A stretch of 64,000 nt of DNA from JAXDBM01 sp963709485. GTDB lineage: Bacteria > Desulfobacterota > Syntrophia > Syntrophales > Fen-1087. The stretch is taken from NCBI GenBank assembly GCA_963709485.1, contig CAVPWE010000001.1:62001-126000 (forward strand). Direction: 5' to 3'. Both the position numbers and the translations under genes were made by a program. The notes beneath the pieces were generated by a model. That model made no database searches, had not been told where the DNA came from, and worked only from the letters and a program-made list of their open reading frames with translations. The stretch's first letter is position 1. Each line of letters starts with the position of its first letter. Below are positions 16,651-25,151 of this stretch, piece by piece.

Positions 16651-17409
16651 TTATTGCGGCGGCTGAAGAGTCGTTAACCGGAGGACGTTCCGGCTGACGA
16701 CGTTTTCGAAGTCGTCCTCGTCCATCCGGAGGTTCCTGACCTTCTGCAGTTCGTGCCGGGGGCTGCCGAAGGGGAAGTCGCTTCCGAACAGAAGCCGTTC
16801 GCTGCCGTACCTTTCCAGGAACTGCGCCATCTCGCCGCTCGAGGCCAAGGCCGTATCGGCGTAGACGGTCCCGTCATCCCAGACGCCGGCGCGGAAGAGG
16901 GCGTCAAAGTCGCCGTTCAGCATTCCCATGTGGGGGATGATGACGGGGGTCCGCCCCCCGACCCGCTTGATGAAATCGCGTGTGTTCTCGAAGGACTCCT
17001 CCAACAGGATGGGAAGACGCAGGCGGTACGCCTCCTGGAGGAAATCCTCGCAGCGGGGATCATCATAATGATAGACGGGCTCGTAGTCGTGGCGGTGCCA
17101 CTTGATCCCCCGGTACCCTTTCCCCAGCTCCTCCTTCCGGAAATCGTTCCAGACGAAATAGTAGGCGAAGCGGCTCCGCTCCGGCTGCTGCAGGTCCAGC
17201 AGGTAGCGGTTGGCCCGCTGTCGGCAGGCGGCCCAGGGCGACGTATCCTGGAAATGGTAGTCGTACCGGTCGTAGATGTCCTCCACCGGCGCAAAGAGGC
17301 AGGCCCCCGAAATGCCCCCTTCCTGAAGGCGGCCTTGAACCTCCTCCCAGGGGAGGCTGACATTCTGGACCCCGCAGTGCATGTGCGAGTCGATGATCGT
17401 GACGCTCAT
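16651..17409 (-). CDS. Amidohydrolase-family metal-dependent hydrolase, copy C
   Basis: 252 residues, nearly identical to the product of 10715-11488 (same IIDSHMHCG metal motif and LLFGSDFPFGSP). It differs mainly at a few residues and in the C-terminal tail (LTTLQPPQ). It is the last gene of the complete minus-strand trio that starts with the quinone reductase at 18447. Substrate unknown. Confidence 0.8.
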   Translation of the reverse strand: MSVTIIDSHMHCGVQNVSLPWEEVQGRLQEGGISGACLFAPVEDIYDRYDYHFQDTSPWAACRQRANRYLLDLQQPERSRFAYYFVWNDFRKEELGKGYRGIKWHRHDYEPVYHYDDPRCEDFLQEAYRLRLPILLEESFENTRDFIKRVGGRTPVIIPHMGMLNGDFDALFRAGVWDDGTVYADTALASSGEMAQFLERYGSERLLFGSDFPFGSPRHELQKVRNLRMDEDDFENVVSRNVLRLTTLQPPQ

Positions 17410-18328
17410 AGGCGGCCCCCTACGGGCAGTCTCCCACCCGCCTTCCGCTGACGTGCTGTATGATTTTCAGCGGACCGGCATCCGGGCGCTGCATGGCCAG
17501 GCTGATGATGCCGTCGAACCGGCCGCCCCGGTAGGTCATGCTGCCGCTCCCGTCGATCGATCCTTCGCCGGCCTCGCATTTCATCTTCCAGGAGACGCTG
17601 TCGCCCGCCGTTTTTGTTTCCGTGATCCGGCAGGAACTGTCCTTCTGGAGGAGCTGCGGGACCTGGCTCCCGTCCTTCAGGCAGTGCGCCGAGGCAACCG
17701 GCGCCGGGTTCGACGGCAGTCCGGGCACCTCCATCCGAATCGTGATTTCCCAGAGGCCTTCCTGGATATTGGTTTCGGCCATCGCCGGGGCAGCCCGAAG
17801 CAGCAGAGCCACAATGATAAGAACGATCACTCCCGGCCAAAATTTCGTGGTCATGGCGGCCTCCCCCATCAGTACTGCCCCACGATCTGCCGGACCTTGT
17901 CCAGGTAGCCTTTCCGCGCGGCGTCGTCGACGTAGGGGACGGCGCCGAAGAACTGGTGCGAGAGGACTTTCACCCCGCAGAACTCGTAGATGCCCGTGTC
18001 GGAGGTCTTCCTCATCGCATCGAACATGCCGGACTTCTCGTAAACCTTCTCCGGCGTCCCCTGCGTGTTGAGGATGACGGCCTTCTTGTCCGTGAGCAGC
18101 TTGACGATTCCCTTGTCGTCGGAGCTGTAGGCGAAGCCGTAGCTGAACACCCGGTCGATGTAGCCCTTCATCATGGCCGGCAGGCCCGTCCACCAGACCG
18201 GGTGGATGACGGTCATGATGTCCGACCAGGCGATGTGGTCCTGTTCGGCCTTGATGTCGGCGGGCGTCTTTCCCTCCTGCATGGCTGCCGAATCGGCGGC
18301 CTTGAGGACCGGGTCGAAGCCCAGGGCG
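16671..18328. repeat. Segmental duplication, copy 2
   Basis: Counterpart of 10750-12407 at an offset of 5921 bp. This copy continues past the breakpoint into the intact 5' end of the quinone-reductase gene, so it is the more complete version. Confidence 0.9.
17420..17854 (-). CDS. DUF3617-family exported protein, copy 2
   Basis: 144 residues, identical to the product of 11499-11933, with the same signal peptide, the GLWEIT opening and conserved Cys residues. It lies 14 bp after the quinone-reductase gene and 10 bp before the hydrolase, so the three genes form a tight operon. Its role in that operon is unknown. Confidence 0.8.
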   Translation of the reverse strand: MTTKFWPGVIVLIIVALLLRAAPAMAETNIQEGLWEITIRMEVPGLPSNPAPVASAHCLKDGSQVPQLLQKDSSCRITETKTAGDSVSWKMKCEAGEGSIDGSGSMTYRGGRFDGIISLAMQRPDAGPLKIIQHVSGRRVGDCP

Positions 18329-18447
18329 TAGAGGTCCCGGACGACGATGTCGTGTTTTTTTGCGGCCAACGTCTCCTTCGCTGTTTCCAGGATGGCGTGG
18401 CAGAAGCTCTTGGGGTTGGGGTGCGAATAAACGATGAGATGCTTCAT
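17869..18447 (-). CDS. NAD(P)H dehydrogenase (quinone)-like flavodoxin-fold oxidoreductase
   Basis: 192 residues. KHLIVYSHPNPKSFCHAI is the flavin-phosphate-binding start of the NQO/MdaB/KefF family; HIAWSDIMTVIHPVWWTGLP matches the segment that lines the flavin, and ILNTQGTPEKVY follows. Family members reduce quinones or similar compounds with two electrons in the cytoplasm. The start ATG 18445-18447 follows GAAGGAGGAACGC. It is the intact form of the truncated gene at 11948-12407, and heads the trio with DUF3617 and the amidohydrolase. Confidence 0.85.
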   Translation of the reverse strand: MKHLIVYSHPNPKSFCHAILETAKETLAAKKHDIVVRDLYALGFDPVLKAADSAAMQEGKTPADIKAEQDHIAWSDIMTVIHPVWWTGLPAMMKGYIDRVFSYGFAYSSDDKGIVKLLTDKKAVILNTQGTPEKVYEKSGMFDAMRKTSDTGIYEFCGVKVLSHQFFGAVPYVDDAARKGYLDKVRQIVGQY

Positions 18448-18575
18448 GGCGCGTTCCTCCTTCTTTTTGATGCCTATGATATTCATGAACCGGCCAAAAG
18501 GCAATCGAAAACGACACTGAAAACGGCGCTGAAAAGCTGCCAAAAACGCTGTCGAGGCGGGTGGCCACCATTGCA

Positions 18576-18604
18576 TTGACACAGGGGACCGTCTCTGTTT
18601 TAGT
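18576..18604 (+). promoter_or_regulatory. Possible sigma-70 promoter of phosphodiesterase gene
   Basis: TTGACA at 18576 is followed after 17 bp by TTTAGT, a weak -10. It lies about 50 bp upstream of the start. The remainder of 18448-18650 shows nothing else clear. Confidence 0.3.
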
Positions 18605-18656
18605 CTCGCAGGCTGAAAATGGTGCTGATCAGTTTCGAGATCGTGAAGAGATGACC

Positions 18657-19229
18657 ATGCGAATCGCGATTTTTTCCGACACCCACGGCAACAAAAAGGA
18701 CATGCGGGAGGCCATCGCACGTTTCGGACCGCCGGACATGATCGTCCATCTCGGCGACGGCGTCCGCGACGGCATCCAGGTGGCGCAGGAGACGGCAAAC
18801 CCCTTTCACGGCGTGTACGGCAACGAGGATTACGGGACGGACCTCCCCGATGTGGCCCTGGTGGAAGCCGAGGGCTGGCGGCTCCTCCTGACGCACGGCC
18901 ATCAAATGAACATCAACCCCTACAACCCGGAGGCCGTATGGAGGCAGGACCTTCGGGACATGGCGGCCTGGGCGAAGGGGAAAGGCGCGGATGCGCTCCT
19001 CTTCGGGCATGCCCACACCCCCGTGCTTCAACGGGTGAACGGGATCGTCCTCTGCAACCCCGGAGACCAGTACATCGGCTCTACCGCCGGCGCCTCCTTT
19101 GCCCTCATCGAGGCGGATGCCGCCGCCATCCGTTTCCGGATCTTCAGGAAAAACCGGAACGAGGATTGGGACCTCCTGGCGGAGCTCAGGCAGGAACATG
19201 CCGGCGCAGTGCTCTCGGGGCAATCATGA
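18657..19229 (+). CDS. YfcE/MJ0936-family metallophosphodiesterase
   Basis: 190 residues. The calcineurin-like motifs appear in order: AIFSDTHGN (DxH), IVHLGDG (GD), VYGNEDY (GNxD), LLLTHGHQ and LLFGHAHTP (GHxH). These bind two metal ions that hydrolyse a phosphodiester bond; the natural substrate is often unclear. ATG 18657 is placed 6 bp after GAAGAG; an in-frame ATG at 18651 is also possible. A diverged fragment of this gene lies at 20206-20300. Confidence 0.88.
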   Translation: MRIAIFSDTHGNKKDMREAIARFGPPDMIVHLGDGVRDGIQVAQETANPFHGVYGNEDYGTDLPDVALVEAEGWRLLLTHGHQMNINPYNPEAVWRQDLRDMAAWAKGKGADALLFGHAHTPVLQRVNGIVLCNPGDQYIGSTAGASFALIEADAAAIRFRIFRKNRNEDWDLLAELRQEHAGAVLSGQS

Positions 19230-19301
19230 AATCCGGATGGCTTGAAGTCCCTGGAGATACGATGAGAATGGACGCATCCATCAACGGAAAAGAGGTGAGA
19301 G

Positions 19302-19318
19302 CGTCGGAAAAGTTTACA
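19302..19318 (+). promoter_or_regulatory. Activator box upstream of PEP-CTERM gene 19494
   Basis: CGTCGGAAAAGTTTACA, a weaker match to the box, starting 80 bp before the -24 element. Confidence 0.6.
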
Positions 19319-19381
19319 ATTGCGGAGAGAGCAGCCCGGCACCAATACGGTTGTATATGAGATATCAAGTGTTTATCTATA

Positions 19382-19397
19382 TGGCATGAGAATTGCT
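19382..19397 (+). promoter_or_regulatory. Sigma-54 promoter of PEP-CTERM gene 19494
   Basis: TGGCATGAGAATTGCT is the best -24/-12 match in the window (only T for C at one -24 position). It is about 100 bp upstream of the start codon. Confidence 0.85.
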
Positions 19398-19493
19398 CTA
19401 TTAACATGCGAAGTATAGAGTCGGATTGAGACCATTTGACAGCGCCGGAACAGACTTAATTGTCAAATTCAAGGCGCCGGGAGGCAGGTTGAC

Positions 19494-20183
19494 ATGAGAG
19501 GCGTGGATATCATGCGGAAATGCTCATTATGCATCGCCATTCTGATGTGTGTGTTGTTGTTCGTCGGTCCGGCCAAAGCTGATGTTATCATTAACACGGG
19601 AAGCGTTTCAGACCCGACAGCAACAGGGCCGCTTTTGGTCGGCAACGATCCGGGCTATGCTTCTTTTCAATGGCTGGCCGGAAGATTTACATTGGATCAG
19701 GTCTGTATAGTGACCGACATCGAGGGCTGGATTACGACGGTGCTTGAGGCGGAGGGGATTACAAGTCCTCAATTATCCCTGGTTTTGTACGGCGGTGGCG
19801 AAAGCATACCCGATATGGCGAATCAAATCCGTGTCTGGACTTTTCAAGTGCCGGTCACCGAGACCGTGGAAGCGCATTGGTATGGCCTTCACGGCTTGAA
19901 CCTTACCCTCGAAGCCGGCTTATACTGGGCGGCTTTTGAGACGAGACCGGGTGATGTTTATCATGGGTATATGCCGATGCCTGTGCCTCGTCCACTTTTG
20001 ATGTATGCCGTTGCACTTCCAAACACTTCAAATAACAACCAGCCTTATTATGAATCATGGCCGCTTGGATCCTTGGGCTTTAGGGTCAAGGGCATTCCTT
20101 TGAATGTCCCCGAACCGGCCACGATGCTGCTTCTCGGCCTTGGCATGATTGGCGTGGCACTGGTGCGGAAACTCAGGGGATAA
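19494..20183 (+). CDS. PEP-CTERM exported protein
   Basis: 229 residues with signal peptide CIAILMCVLLFVGPAKA. The body (DVIINTGSVSDPTATGPLLV onward, then WLAGRFTL) resembles the uncharacterised beta-sandwich modules of PEP-CTERM proteins. The C-terminus NVPEPATMLLLGLGMIGVAL plus VRKLRG is a classic PEP-CTERM signal for exosortase processing. The ribosome site is GGGAGGCAGG. It is driven by a strong sigma-54 element. Specific function unknown. Confidence 0.9.
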   Translation: MRGVDIMRKCSLCIAILMCVLLFVGPAKADVIINTGSVSDPTATGPLLVGNDPGYASFQWLAGRFTLDQVCIVTDIEGWITTVLEAEGITSPQLSLVLYGGGESIPDMANQIRVWTFQVPVTETVEAHWYGLHGLNLTLEAGLYWAAFETRPGDVYHGYMPMPVPRPLLMYAVALPNTSNNNQPYYESWPLGSLGFRVKGIPLNVPEPATMLLLGLGMIGVALVRKLRG

Positions 20184-20205
20184 TCGGCACGGCGCTGCTG
20201 GAATC

Positions 20206-20300
20206 GTGGACTGGCGGCTACTCCTGGCGTGCGACCACCAAAGGAACATCAACCCCTATTACCCGAAAGACGTCTGGAAACATGACCTTCGGGAAAAACA
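20206..20300 (+). pseudogene. Fragment of the YfcE-like phosphodiesterase gene
   Basis: The reading VDWRLLLACDHQRNINPYYP then KDVWKHDLRE aligns with EGWRLLLTHGHQMNINPYNP then EAVWRQDLRD from the gene at 18657-19229 (DNA from about 18868). The metal-binding TH of THGH has become AC, so the piece cannot be active. It lies just after the PEP-CTERM gene, which separates it from its parent. 20301-20443 is otherwise featureless. Confidence 0.8.
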
Positions 20301-20443
20301 GGAGCCCGGAATGTGGCCTTCTGTTGGAACTCCGGCCGGAACGGGCTGCTCCCGACCATTGATGGTTCGCGAGGCCGGAAGGCCCTGAATTTCCGTTTGA
20401 GAGAAGACATAGCCGCTTATCGTTGAGGAAACACCCGACAGAG

Positions 20444-20460
20444 TGTCGGAAATCCTTACA
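20444..20460 (+). promoter_or_regulatory. Activator box, distal, upstream of the IS4-displaced gene
   Basis: TGTCGGAAATCCTTACA, 191 bp before the box at 20635. Confidence 0.65.
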
Positions 20461-20634
20461 CTTCTAAAATCATTCAACCATATGGAATCATGAACTAATT
20501 AAGAATCAACAGATCTTTTCTATCGTTCGTCCGACGGTTTCTTTTACGCGATCATTTTTATGCAGGAATCGTTGCAATACATTGTAATTAAAATCATATT
20601 GAACGTAAAATGCGGATTCACCCTTCGTACAGAA

Positions 20635-20651
20635 TGTCGGATTTCTTTACA
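20635..20651 (+). promoter_or_regulatory. Activator box, proximal, upstream of the IS4-displaced gene
   Basis: TGTCGGATTTCTTTACA, starting 144 bp before the -24 element at 20779. Confidence 0.75.
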
Positions 20652-20778
20652 AAGTTGATCTAAACGGAAAACCGCTTCTCCTTCAGTCGGACGAAACCTG
20701 TCGTGTCATCTCGAGTTTATTTTGAATTTCGGCCAGTTAGTGTTGTATGATGCATGACAATTCTATTTTCAGTGCATT

Positions 20779-20794
20779 TGGCATAATATTTGTT
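20779..20794 (+). promoter_or_regulatory. Sigma-54 promoter cut off from its gene by an IS
   Basis: TGGCATAATATTTGTT fits the -24/-12 pattern. The IS4-family element begins 16 bp downstream; the natural target, the PEP-CTERM gene at 22184, now lies beyond it. Confidence 0.7.
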
Positions 20795-20809
20795 AAATGA
20801 TATGAAAAT

Positions 20810-22140
20810 TCACTACTGTCCGGAATAATGGTTCGTTAAGTTTTGCAACCTTTTAAGATATTTTACAAAAGATGCCATTTATGTTTGTCCTCGACTTGAA
20901 AACGCACAGCGGATGCTGCAAGACTTCCCGAAGATTTTCTCAGGGAAGGAGTGCACATGTATTCAGGCCCGCTTGTGTTCACCCAGGTCATGGACTTCAT
21001 GCCGTTGAAAACCTTTCAGCGCTGCGTGGAGAGGTACCAGGGCAACTTCAGCGTCAAGCATTTCACCTGCATGGACCAGTTCCGTACGATGGCCTTCGCA
21101 CAACTGGCGTATCGCGAGAGCCTGCGGGACATCGAAGCCTGCCTTCGGGCACAAAGCAACAAGCTCTATCATATGGGCATCCGCAGCAAGGTCTCCCGCA
21201 GTACCCTGGCGGAAGCCAACGAGATGCGGGACTGGCGCATCTATGCCGATTTTGCCCACCATCTGATCGGCATTGCCCGGAAACTCTACCAGCAAGAACC
21301 GTTGGCCGTGGAACTCCAGAACACGGTCTATGCCCTGGATGCCACGACAATCGACCTGTGCTTGTCCCTCTTTCCCTGGGCACACTTCCGGAAAACCAAA
21401 GGGGCTGTGCGTCTCCATACCCTGCTGGATCTGCGGGGCAATATCCCAAGCTTTATCCACATCTCCGACGGAAAACTCCACGAGGTCAACGCCTTGGATT
21501 TGATCCCCCTGGAAGCCGGTGCTTTTTACATTATGAATCGCGGCTTCCTGGACTTCGCCAGGCTCCATGCCATTACCCGGGCTTCGGCTTTCTTCGTGAT
21601 CCGGGGAAAGTCGAATCTCAAGTGCCGGAGGATCTACTCCCATCCGGTGAACAAAGCCACCGGGATCGTATGCGATCAGACCATTCTGCTGATCGTTCCG
21701 AAGTCAGCCGGGGATTATCCCGACAAACTCCGCCGGGTGAGATATTACGATGCCGAGACCGACACGACCCTGGTGTTTCTGACCAACAACTTCTTCCTGT
21801 CCGCCATCACCATCGCCCAACTCTACAAACAACGATGGCAGGTGGAACTCTTCTTCAAGTGGATCAAGCAAAACCTGCGCATCAAGAGTTTTTACGGAAC
21901 CTCGGAAAACGCTGTAAAGACCCAGATCTGGATCGCCGTTTCCGTCTATCTGATCGTGGCGATCATCAAAAAACGGCTCCGTCTCCAGGAAAGTCTCTAC
22001 ACAATTTTACAGGTGCTGAGCGTCTCCCTCTTTGAAAGAACATCCATGTTTCAACTACTTACGTTTTACGATTACACAACCACCAGGGGCAAGAACGATA
22101 ACCAACTGAATTTATTCACCGATTATTCCGGACAGTAGTG
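20810..22140 (+). mobile_element. IS4-family insertion sequence
   Basis: About 1.33 kb with perfect 19-bp terminal inverted repeats: CACTACTGTCCGGAATAAT at 20811-20829 and its complement at 22122-22140. An 8-bp target duplication ATGAAAAT flanks it (20802-20809 and 22141-22148; the boundary is ambiguous by one base). It carries one intact transposase gene. Confidence 0.92.
20957..22138 (+). CDS. IS4-family transposase
   Basis: 393 residues. The N-terminal part (FTQVMDFMPLKTFQRCVERY) resembles the DUF4372 domain of IS4-family transposases. The DDE core has VYALDATTIDLCL with the first Asp and a YREK-type signature in YKQRWQVELFFKWIKQNLRI with the catalytic Glu. The start is ATG 20957, 7 bp after AGGGAAGGA; a GTG 6 bp earlier is less well placed. 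The stop codon lies inside the right inverted repeat. It appears full length and potentially active. Confidence 0.9.
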   Translation: MYSGPLVFTQVMDFMPLKTFQRCVERYQGNFSVKHFTCMDQFRTMAFAQLAYRESLRDIEACLRAQSNKLYHMGIRSKVSRSTLAEANEMRDWRIYADFAHHLIGIARKLYQQEPLAVELQNTVYALDATTIDLCLSLFPWAHFRKTKGAVRLHTLLDLRGNIPSFIHISDGKLHEVNALDLIPLEAGAFYIMNRGFLDFARLHAITRASAFFVIRGKSNLKCRRIYSHPVNKATGIVCDQTILLIVPKSAGDYPDKLRRVRYYDAETDTTLVFLTNNFFLSAITIAQLYKQRWQVELFFKWIKQNLRIKSFYGTSENAVKTQIWIAVSVYLIVAIIKKRLRLQESLYTILQVLSVSLFERTSMFQLLTFYDYTTTRGKNDNQLNLFTDYSGQ

Positions 22141-22183
22141 ATGAAAATATTATTACACAAAAAAACTGAGGAGGAAGGATGCA

Positions 22184-22786
22184 ATGAAGCAGGTATGGAT
22201 GGGCATTTTACTGATCGGGGCGATCCTCATGCCCCTGAGCAGCCAAGCCGATATCATATTGGCGCCGGGTTCCACATGGGAGTATACATTCACGGACCCG
22301 ACGGCGAACACAAACTGGAACACTACCACGGGAGGGTGGAGCACCGGAGCCGCTCCTTTTGGAAACAACACCGGCGGTTCGTATGATCCTACGGGCGTGT
22401 TCGATTGGAAAACATGGTGGGCGGCGGATGGGTCGGACGGGTATGACCTGTGGGTTCGCACCGGGCTTGACCTGACGGGCTACGACCTGGCAACGATCAA
22501 ATGGGACCTCGGGGTGGACAATGGCTTTGCTCTTTTTGCGAATGGAACGCAAATAGCAGTGGCCAATGCAGAGGGCTACACATACTGCTGGGAATATTCC
22601 GGTGATTTTTCCTCAATCACGCTCAATCCGGGGTTCAACGTGTTTGCAGTAGCCCTGGAGGATCACGGCGGGCTTACCGCTTTTGACATGCAGATCACCG
22701 GCACCCCCGTGCCAGAACCCGCAACGATGCTGCTTCTGTGCCTCGGTTTGGTCGGATTGGCCGGAGCGCGAAAGTTACGGAAATAA
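22184..22786 (+). CDS. PEP-CTERM exported protein
   Basis: 200 residues with a signal peptide (ILLIGAILMPLSSQA) behind GAGGAGGAAGG. The body (WEYTFTDPTANTNWNTTTGG, then a DNGFALFANGTQI region) looks like a lectin- or PA14-like beta-sandwich. The end, PVPEPATMLLLCLGLVGLAG plus ARKLRK, is a PEP-CTERM signal with an unusual Cys in the helix. Its sigma-54 promoter at 20779 is separated from it by the IS4 insertion, so expression may be lost or taken over by the IS. Confidence 0.9.
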   Translation: MKQVWMGILLIGAILMPLSSQADIILAPGSTWEYTFTDPTANTNWNTTTGGWSTGAAPFGNNTGGSYDPTGVFDWKTWWAADGSDGYDLWVRTGLDLTGYDLATIKWDLGVDNGFALFANGTQIAVANAEGYTYCWEYSGDFSSITLNPGFNVFAVALEDHGGLTAFDMQITGTPVPEPATMLLLCLGLVGLAGARKLRK

Positions 22787-22835
22787 TCCTGCTCAAGGGA
22801 TTTCCAGAAAAGCAGTTCTTCTTGAAAACGATAAT

Positions 22836-22865
22836 GCAGGGCCAGATATGGGCCCTGCTTTTCTT
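22836..22865 (+). terminator. Rho-independent terminator after PEP-CTERM gene 22184
   Basis: GCAGGGCC pairs with GGCCCTGC around a short loop, followed by a T-rich tail. Confidence 0.8.
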
Positions 22866-22932
22866 TCAGCGCATCACTTGAGAGTGTCAAACCAGGCCAA
22901 TCTCAATCGACCCGTCCTGTAGGCAAAATATT

Positions 22933-22972
22933 AACCCCTCGAAGGGATGCGATGTTCCGCTTGAGGGGTTTT
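22933..22972 (+). terminator. Possible second terminator hairpin
   Basis: AACCCCTC pairs with GAGGGGTT across a long loop, followed by TTC. The T run is short, so this is tentative. Confidence 0.4.
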
Positions 22973-23086
22973 CAGAGGGAGCCGCCGATGCCGTCTTGTC
23001 TTGTGCTGGAGTCAATTGACAATGAAAAGAAGCGGGACGCAGCGGCGAACCAGCGAGCCAGACGGAACCCGCGTGTGCTCGAAACA

Positions 23087-23126
23087 GAAAAGGGATTAAC
23101 CGCAAAAGGCTAACCCCTTGTTTTTT
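23087..23126 (-). terminator. Likely original terminator of tRNA-Glu
   Basis: On the minus strand AAGGGGTTA pairs imperfectly with TAATCCCTT and is followed by a T-rich tail. It sits directly past the tRNA-Glu 3' fragment at 23129, as expected if the segment 23129-32342 was inserted between the tRNA and its terminator. Confidence 0.55.
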
Positions 23127-23128
23127 CA

Positions 23129-23173
23129 TGGTAGTCCCACGGAGAGTTGAACTCCGGTTTCCGGCGTGAGAGG
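23129..23173 (-). repeat. tRNA-Glu 3' fragment (putative att site)
   Basis: Identical to 32298-32342 over 45 bp, covering CCA end, acceptor, T arm, variable region and the 3' side of the anticodon arm. It cannot fold as a whole tRNA. 23174-23420 beyond it holds no gene I can support. Confidence 0.9.
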
Positions 23174-23420
23174 GCGATAAAGAGCGTATTCCACCTGATT
23201 TTACAAGACTTTAGAGCCGTTCAGAGCCGTTTACCGGAACCAAAAGCCGTCTGTGAGTCGACGAGTTGCCAATGTCAACGTCAGATTGCTGGCTTGCTTT
23301 CGGGTCTGGCGGTTACGATTAGTTACACTATTTTTTTGAATTCCGCTCGCCTCTTTGTTCCAATACCCCCAGATTCAGAACGTAACATCTGATTGATACC
23401 TGCCTCCTTTATGCAGGCAT

Positions 23421-23437
23421 TGTCGGAATTCTTTACA
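23421..23437 (+). promoter_or_regulatory. Activator box 1 of 3 before PEP-CTERM operon
   Basis: TGTCGGAATTCTTTACA, identical to the boxes at 7848 and 7961; 101 bp before the next box. Confidence 0.75.
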
Positions 23438-23521
23438 GATGCAATAATGTTGTAAATACTTTAATATATTATATAACTAACGATGAGTAGTCATTGTTAC
23501 CACAATCATCACTGCTTCATT

Positions 23522-23538
23522 TGTCGAAAAACTTTACA
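23522..23538 (+). promoter_or_regulatory. Activator box 2 of 3 before PEP-CTERM operon
   Basis: TGTCGAAAAACTTTACA, a weaker match, 112 bp before the third box. Confidence 0.6.
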
Positions 23539-23633
23539 AGATAATTTTGCGATATTTTATAGGAAAATACTTTTAAGTAACTGAAAATGGGGAGATTTTT
23601 GGAAAAGGAAGCCTGTTTTTAATGTTTGTTGAG

Positions 23634-23650
23634 TGTCGGGATTCCTTACA
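23634..23650 (+). promoter_or_regulatory. Activator box 3 of 3 before PEP-CTERM operon
   Basis: TGTCGGGATTCCTTACA, starting 79 bp before the -24 element at 23713. Confidence 0.7.
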
Positions 23651-23712
23651 ATTCCAGTTTTCTTCAGAGCCCCCTTTCTGATAATCCACATCATATCAAT
23701 TGGTTAGATTTA

Positions 23713-23728
23713 TGGCATGAAACTTGAT
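23713..23728 (+). promoter_or_regulatory. Sigma-54 promoter of the five-gene PEP-CTERM cluster
   Basis: TGGCATGAAACTTGAT fits the -24 well and the -12 partly (TTGA). It is 76 bp upstream of the ATG at 23789. Confidence 0.7.
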
Positions 23729-23788
23729 TTACTTTATAATACATTTATGTGGATGGTATATCCAATAATTGAAAGGGGGGACAAAGTG

Positions 23789-24517
23789 ATGACTAAACCA
23801 AAACGGGGCAAGGAATTGCTATTTATAACATTTCTTTTAACATTTTTTCTATTAGCTCCATTACAGGCTGGCGCAGTCGTCATTACAGTTAACTTCGAAG
23901 GCGTTGTGGATTATTTTTCTTTTCCAACAGGTGCCACGAATGATGTTCCGGCCTCCGTGGGCGATCATGTTGTAGGGAGTTGGTCTTACCAAACAGATGC
24001 CGTGTTCGTTGGTGATAATATCATAACACCGAACGTCAGTTTTTCATTCGATATCTTCGATGCGGACACCAACGGGCTCATATTAAATTTCGCATGGGAC
24101 CCTGTAAATGGCAATCCATACTATAATGATGGCTATGTAGGCGATGTTTTTACATACCACTCTCTCCAAGCGGTTGATGTCGATTACAGCGGTACTTCCG
24201 GACCAATACGTGGAACGGAATTTGCGTCAAGTATTGCTTATTTCCTCTCTCATCCGAATTGGGTACCGCTTTTTGCCCTGATGTCCTTTGATATGGTCGA
24301 AGGCTCAAAACTGCCCGAGCAACTATCGATTCAAGGGTGGACTCTCGAGTACATGACTTTCTGGACAGAAAATATGGGGTCTTATCAAGGTGGTATCCAT
24401 GTCACCCCTACGAGGACAAGTTTCAGCGGTGGCAGCCCCGTTCCCGAACCCGCCACCATGCTCCTTCTGGGTCTCGGGCTGATGGGATTAGCAGGGGTGA
24501 GAAGGTTCAAGAAATAG
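23789..24517 (+). CDS. PEP-CTERM exported protein
   Basis: 242 residues starting at ATG 23789, 8 bp after GAAAGGGGGG. The signal peptide is LLFITFLLTFFLLAPLQAGA. The body has no recognised domain and is rich in Phe, Tyr, Asp and Val, as in beta-sandwich surface proteins. PVPEPATMLLLGLGLMGLAG plus VRRFKK is a textbook PEP-CTERM signal. It is first in a same-strand series (23789, 24534, 27866, 28436, 29178) that was probably one operon before the IS630 insertions. Confidence 0.9.
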   Translation: MTKPKRGKELLFITFLLTFFLLAPLQAGAVVITVNFEGVVDYFSFPTGATNDVPASVGDHVVGSWSYQTDAVFVGDNIITPNVSFSFDIFDADTNGLILNFAWDPVNGNPYYNDGYVGDVFTYHSLQAVDVDYSGTSGPIRGTEFASSIAYFLSHPNWVPLFALMSFDMVEGSKLPEQLSIQGWTLEYMTFWTENMGSYQGGIHVTPTRTSFSGGSPVPEPATMLLLGLGLMGLAGVRRFKK

Positions 24518-25151
24518 CGAAAGGATAACGACAATGAAAAAGATGTTCATATTATGCGTGAGTTTCTTGTTTTGTTTTGCCTTCGTATCCATCACCGTAA
24601 CACATGCTGATACAGTTCTTCTGAATGATGATTTTAATTCGGAGAATGGTGGAATAGGATGGGCCGGTGACTATACCGGATTTGCAAACTGGACGGTCAC
24701 AGCGGGATATGTTGATCTGGCAGGCTACGGTTCTTGGGATTTTCTCGGTACTGGTGAACCCTATGGTGTTTACGTCGATATGGATGGGGGTCAGTATACA
24801 GCCGGTGCACTGACATCGGACCAATCTTTCAATCTGATTTCAGGTACGGTGTTGCTGCAATTTGATTTGGCTGGATCACACAGAGGGGATTATGAATATT
24901 ACAAGACTAATGTTGTACGTGTCATATTTGGAATTTTTTCCGAAGATTTTACACTTAACTCCGATGATCCATTTACAACATATTCACGATACATCACCAT
25001 AACAACCCCAATATCTGCTCATTTGACTTTCCAGAGCGTCGCTGCACTTGACCCATGGGTCACTATGGCGATAACATAGGTGCCTTGCTTGATAATGTTA
25101 AATTGACAGCCGCAGTCCCCGAACCCGCCACAATGCTTCTCCTTGGTCTTA

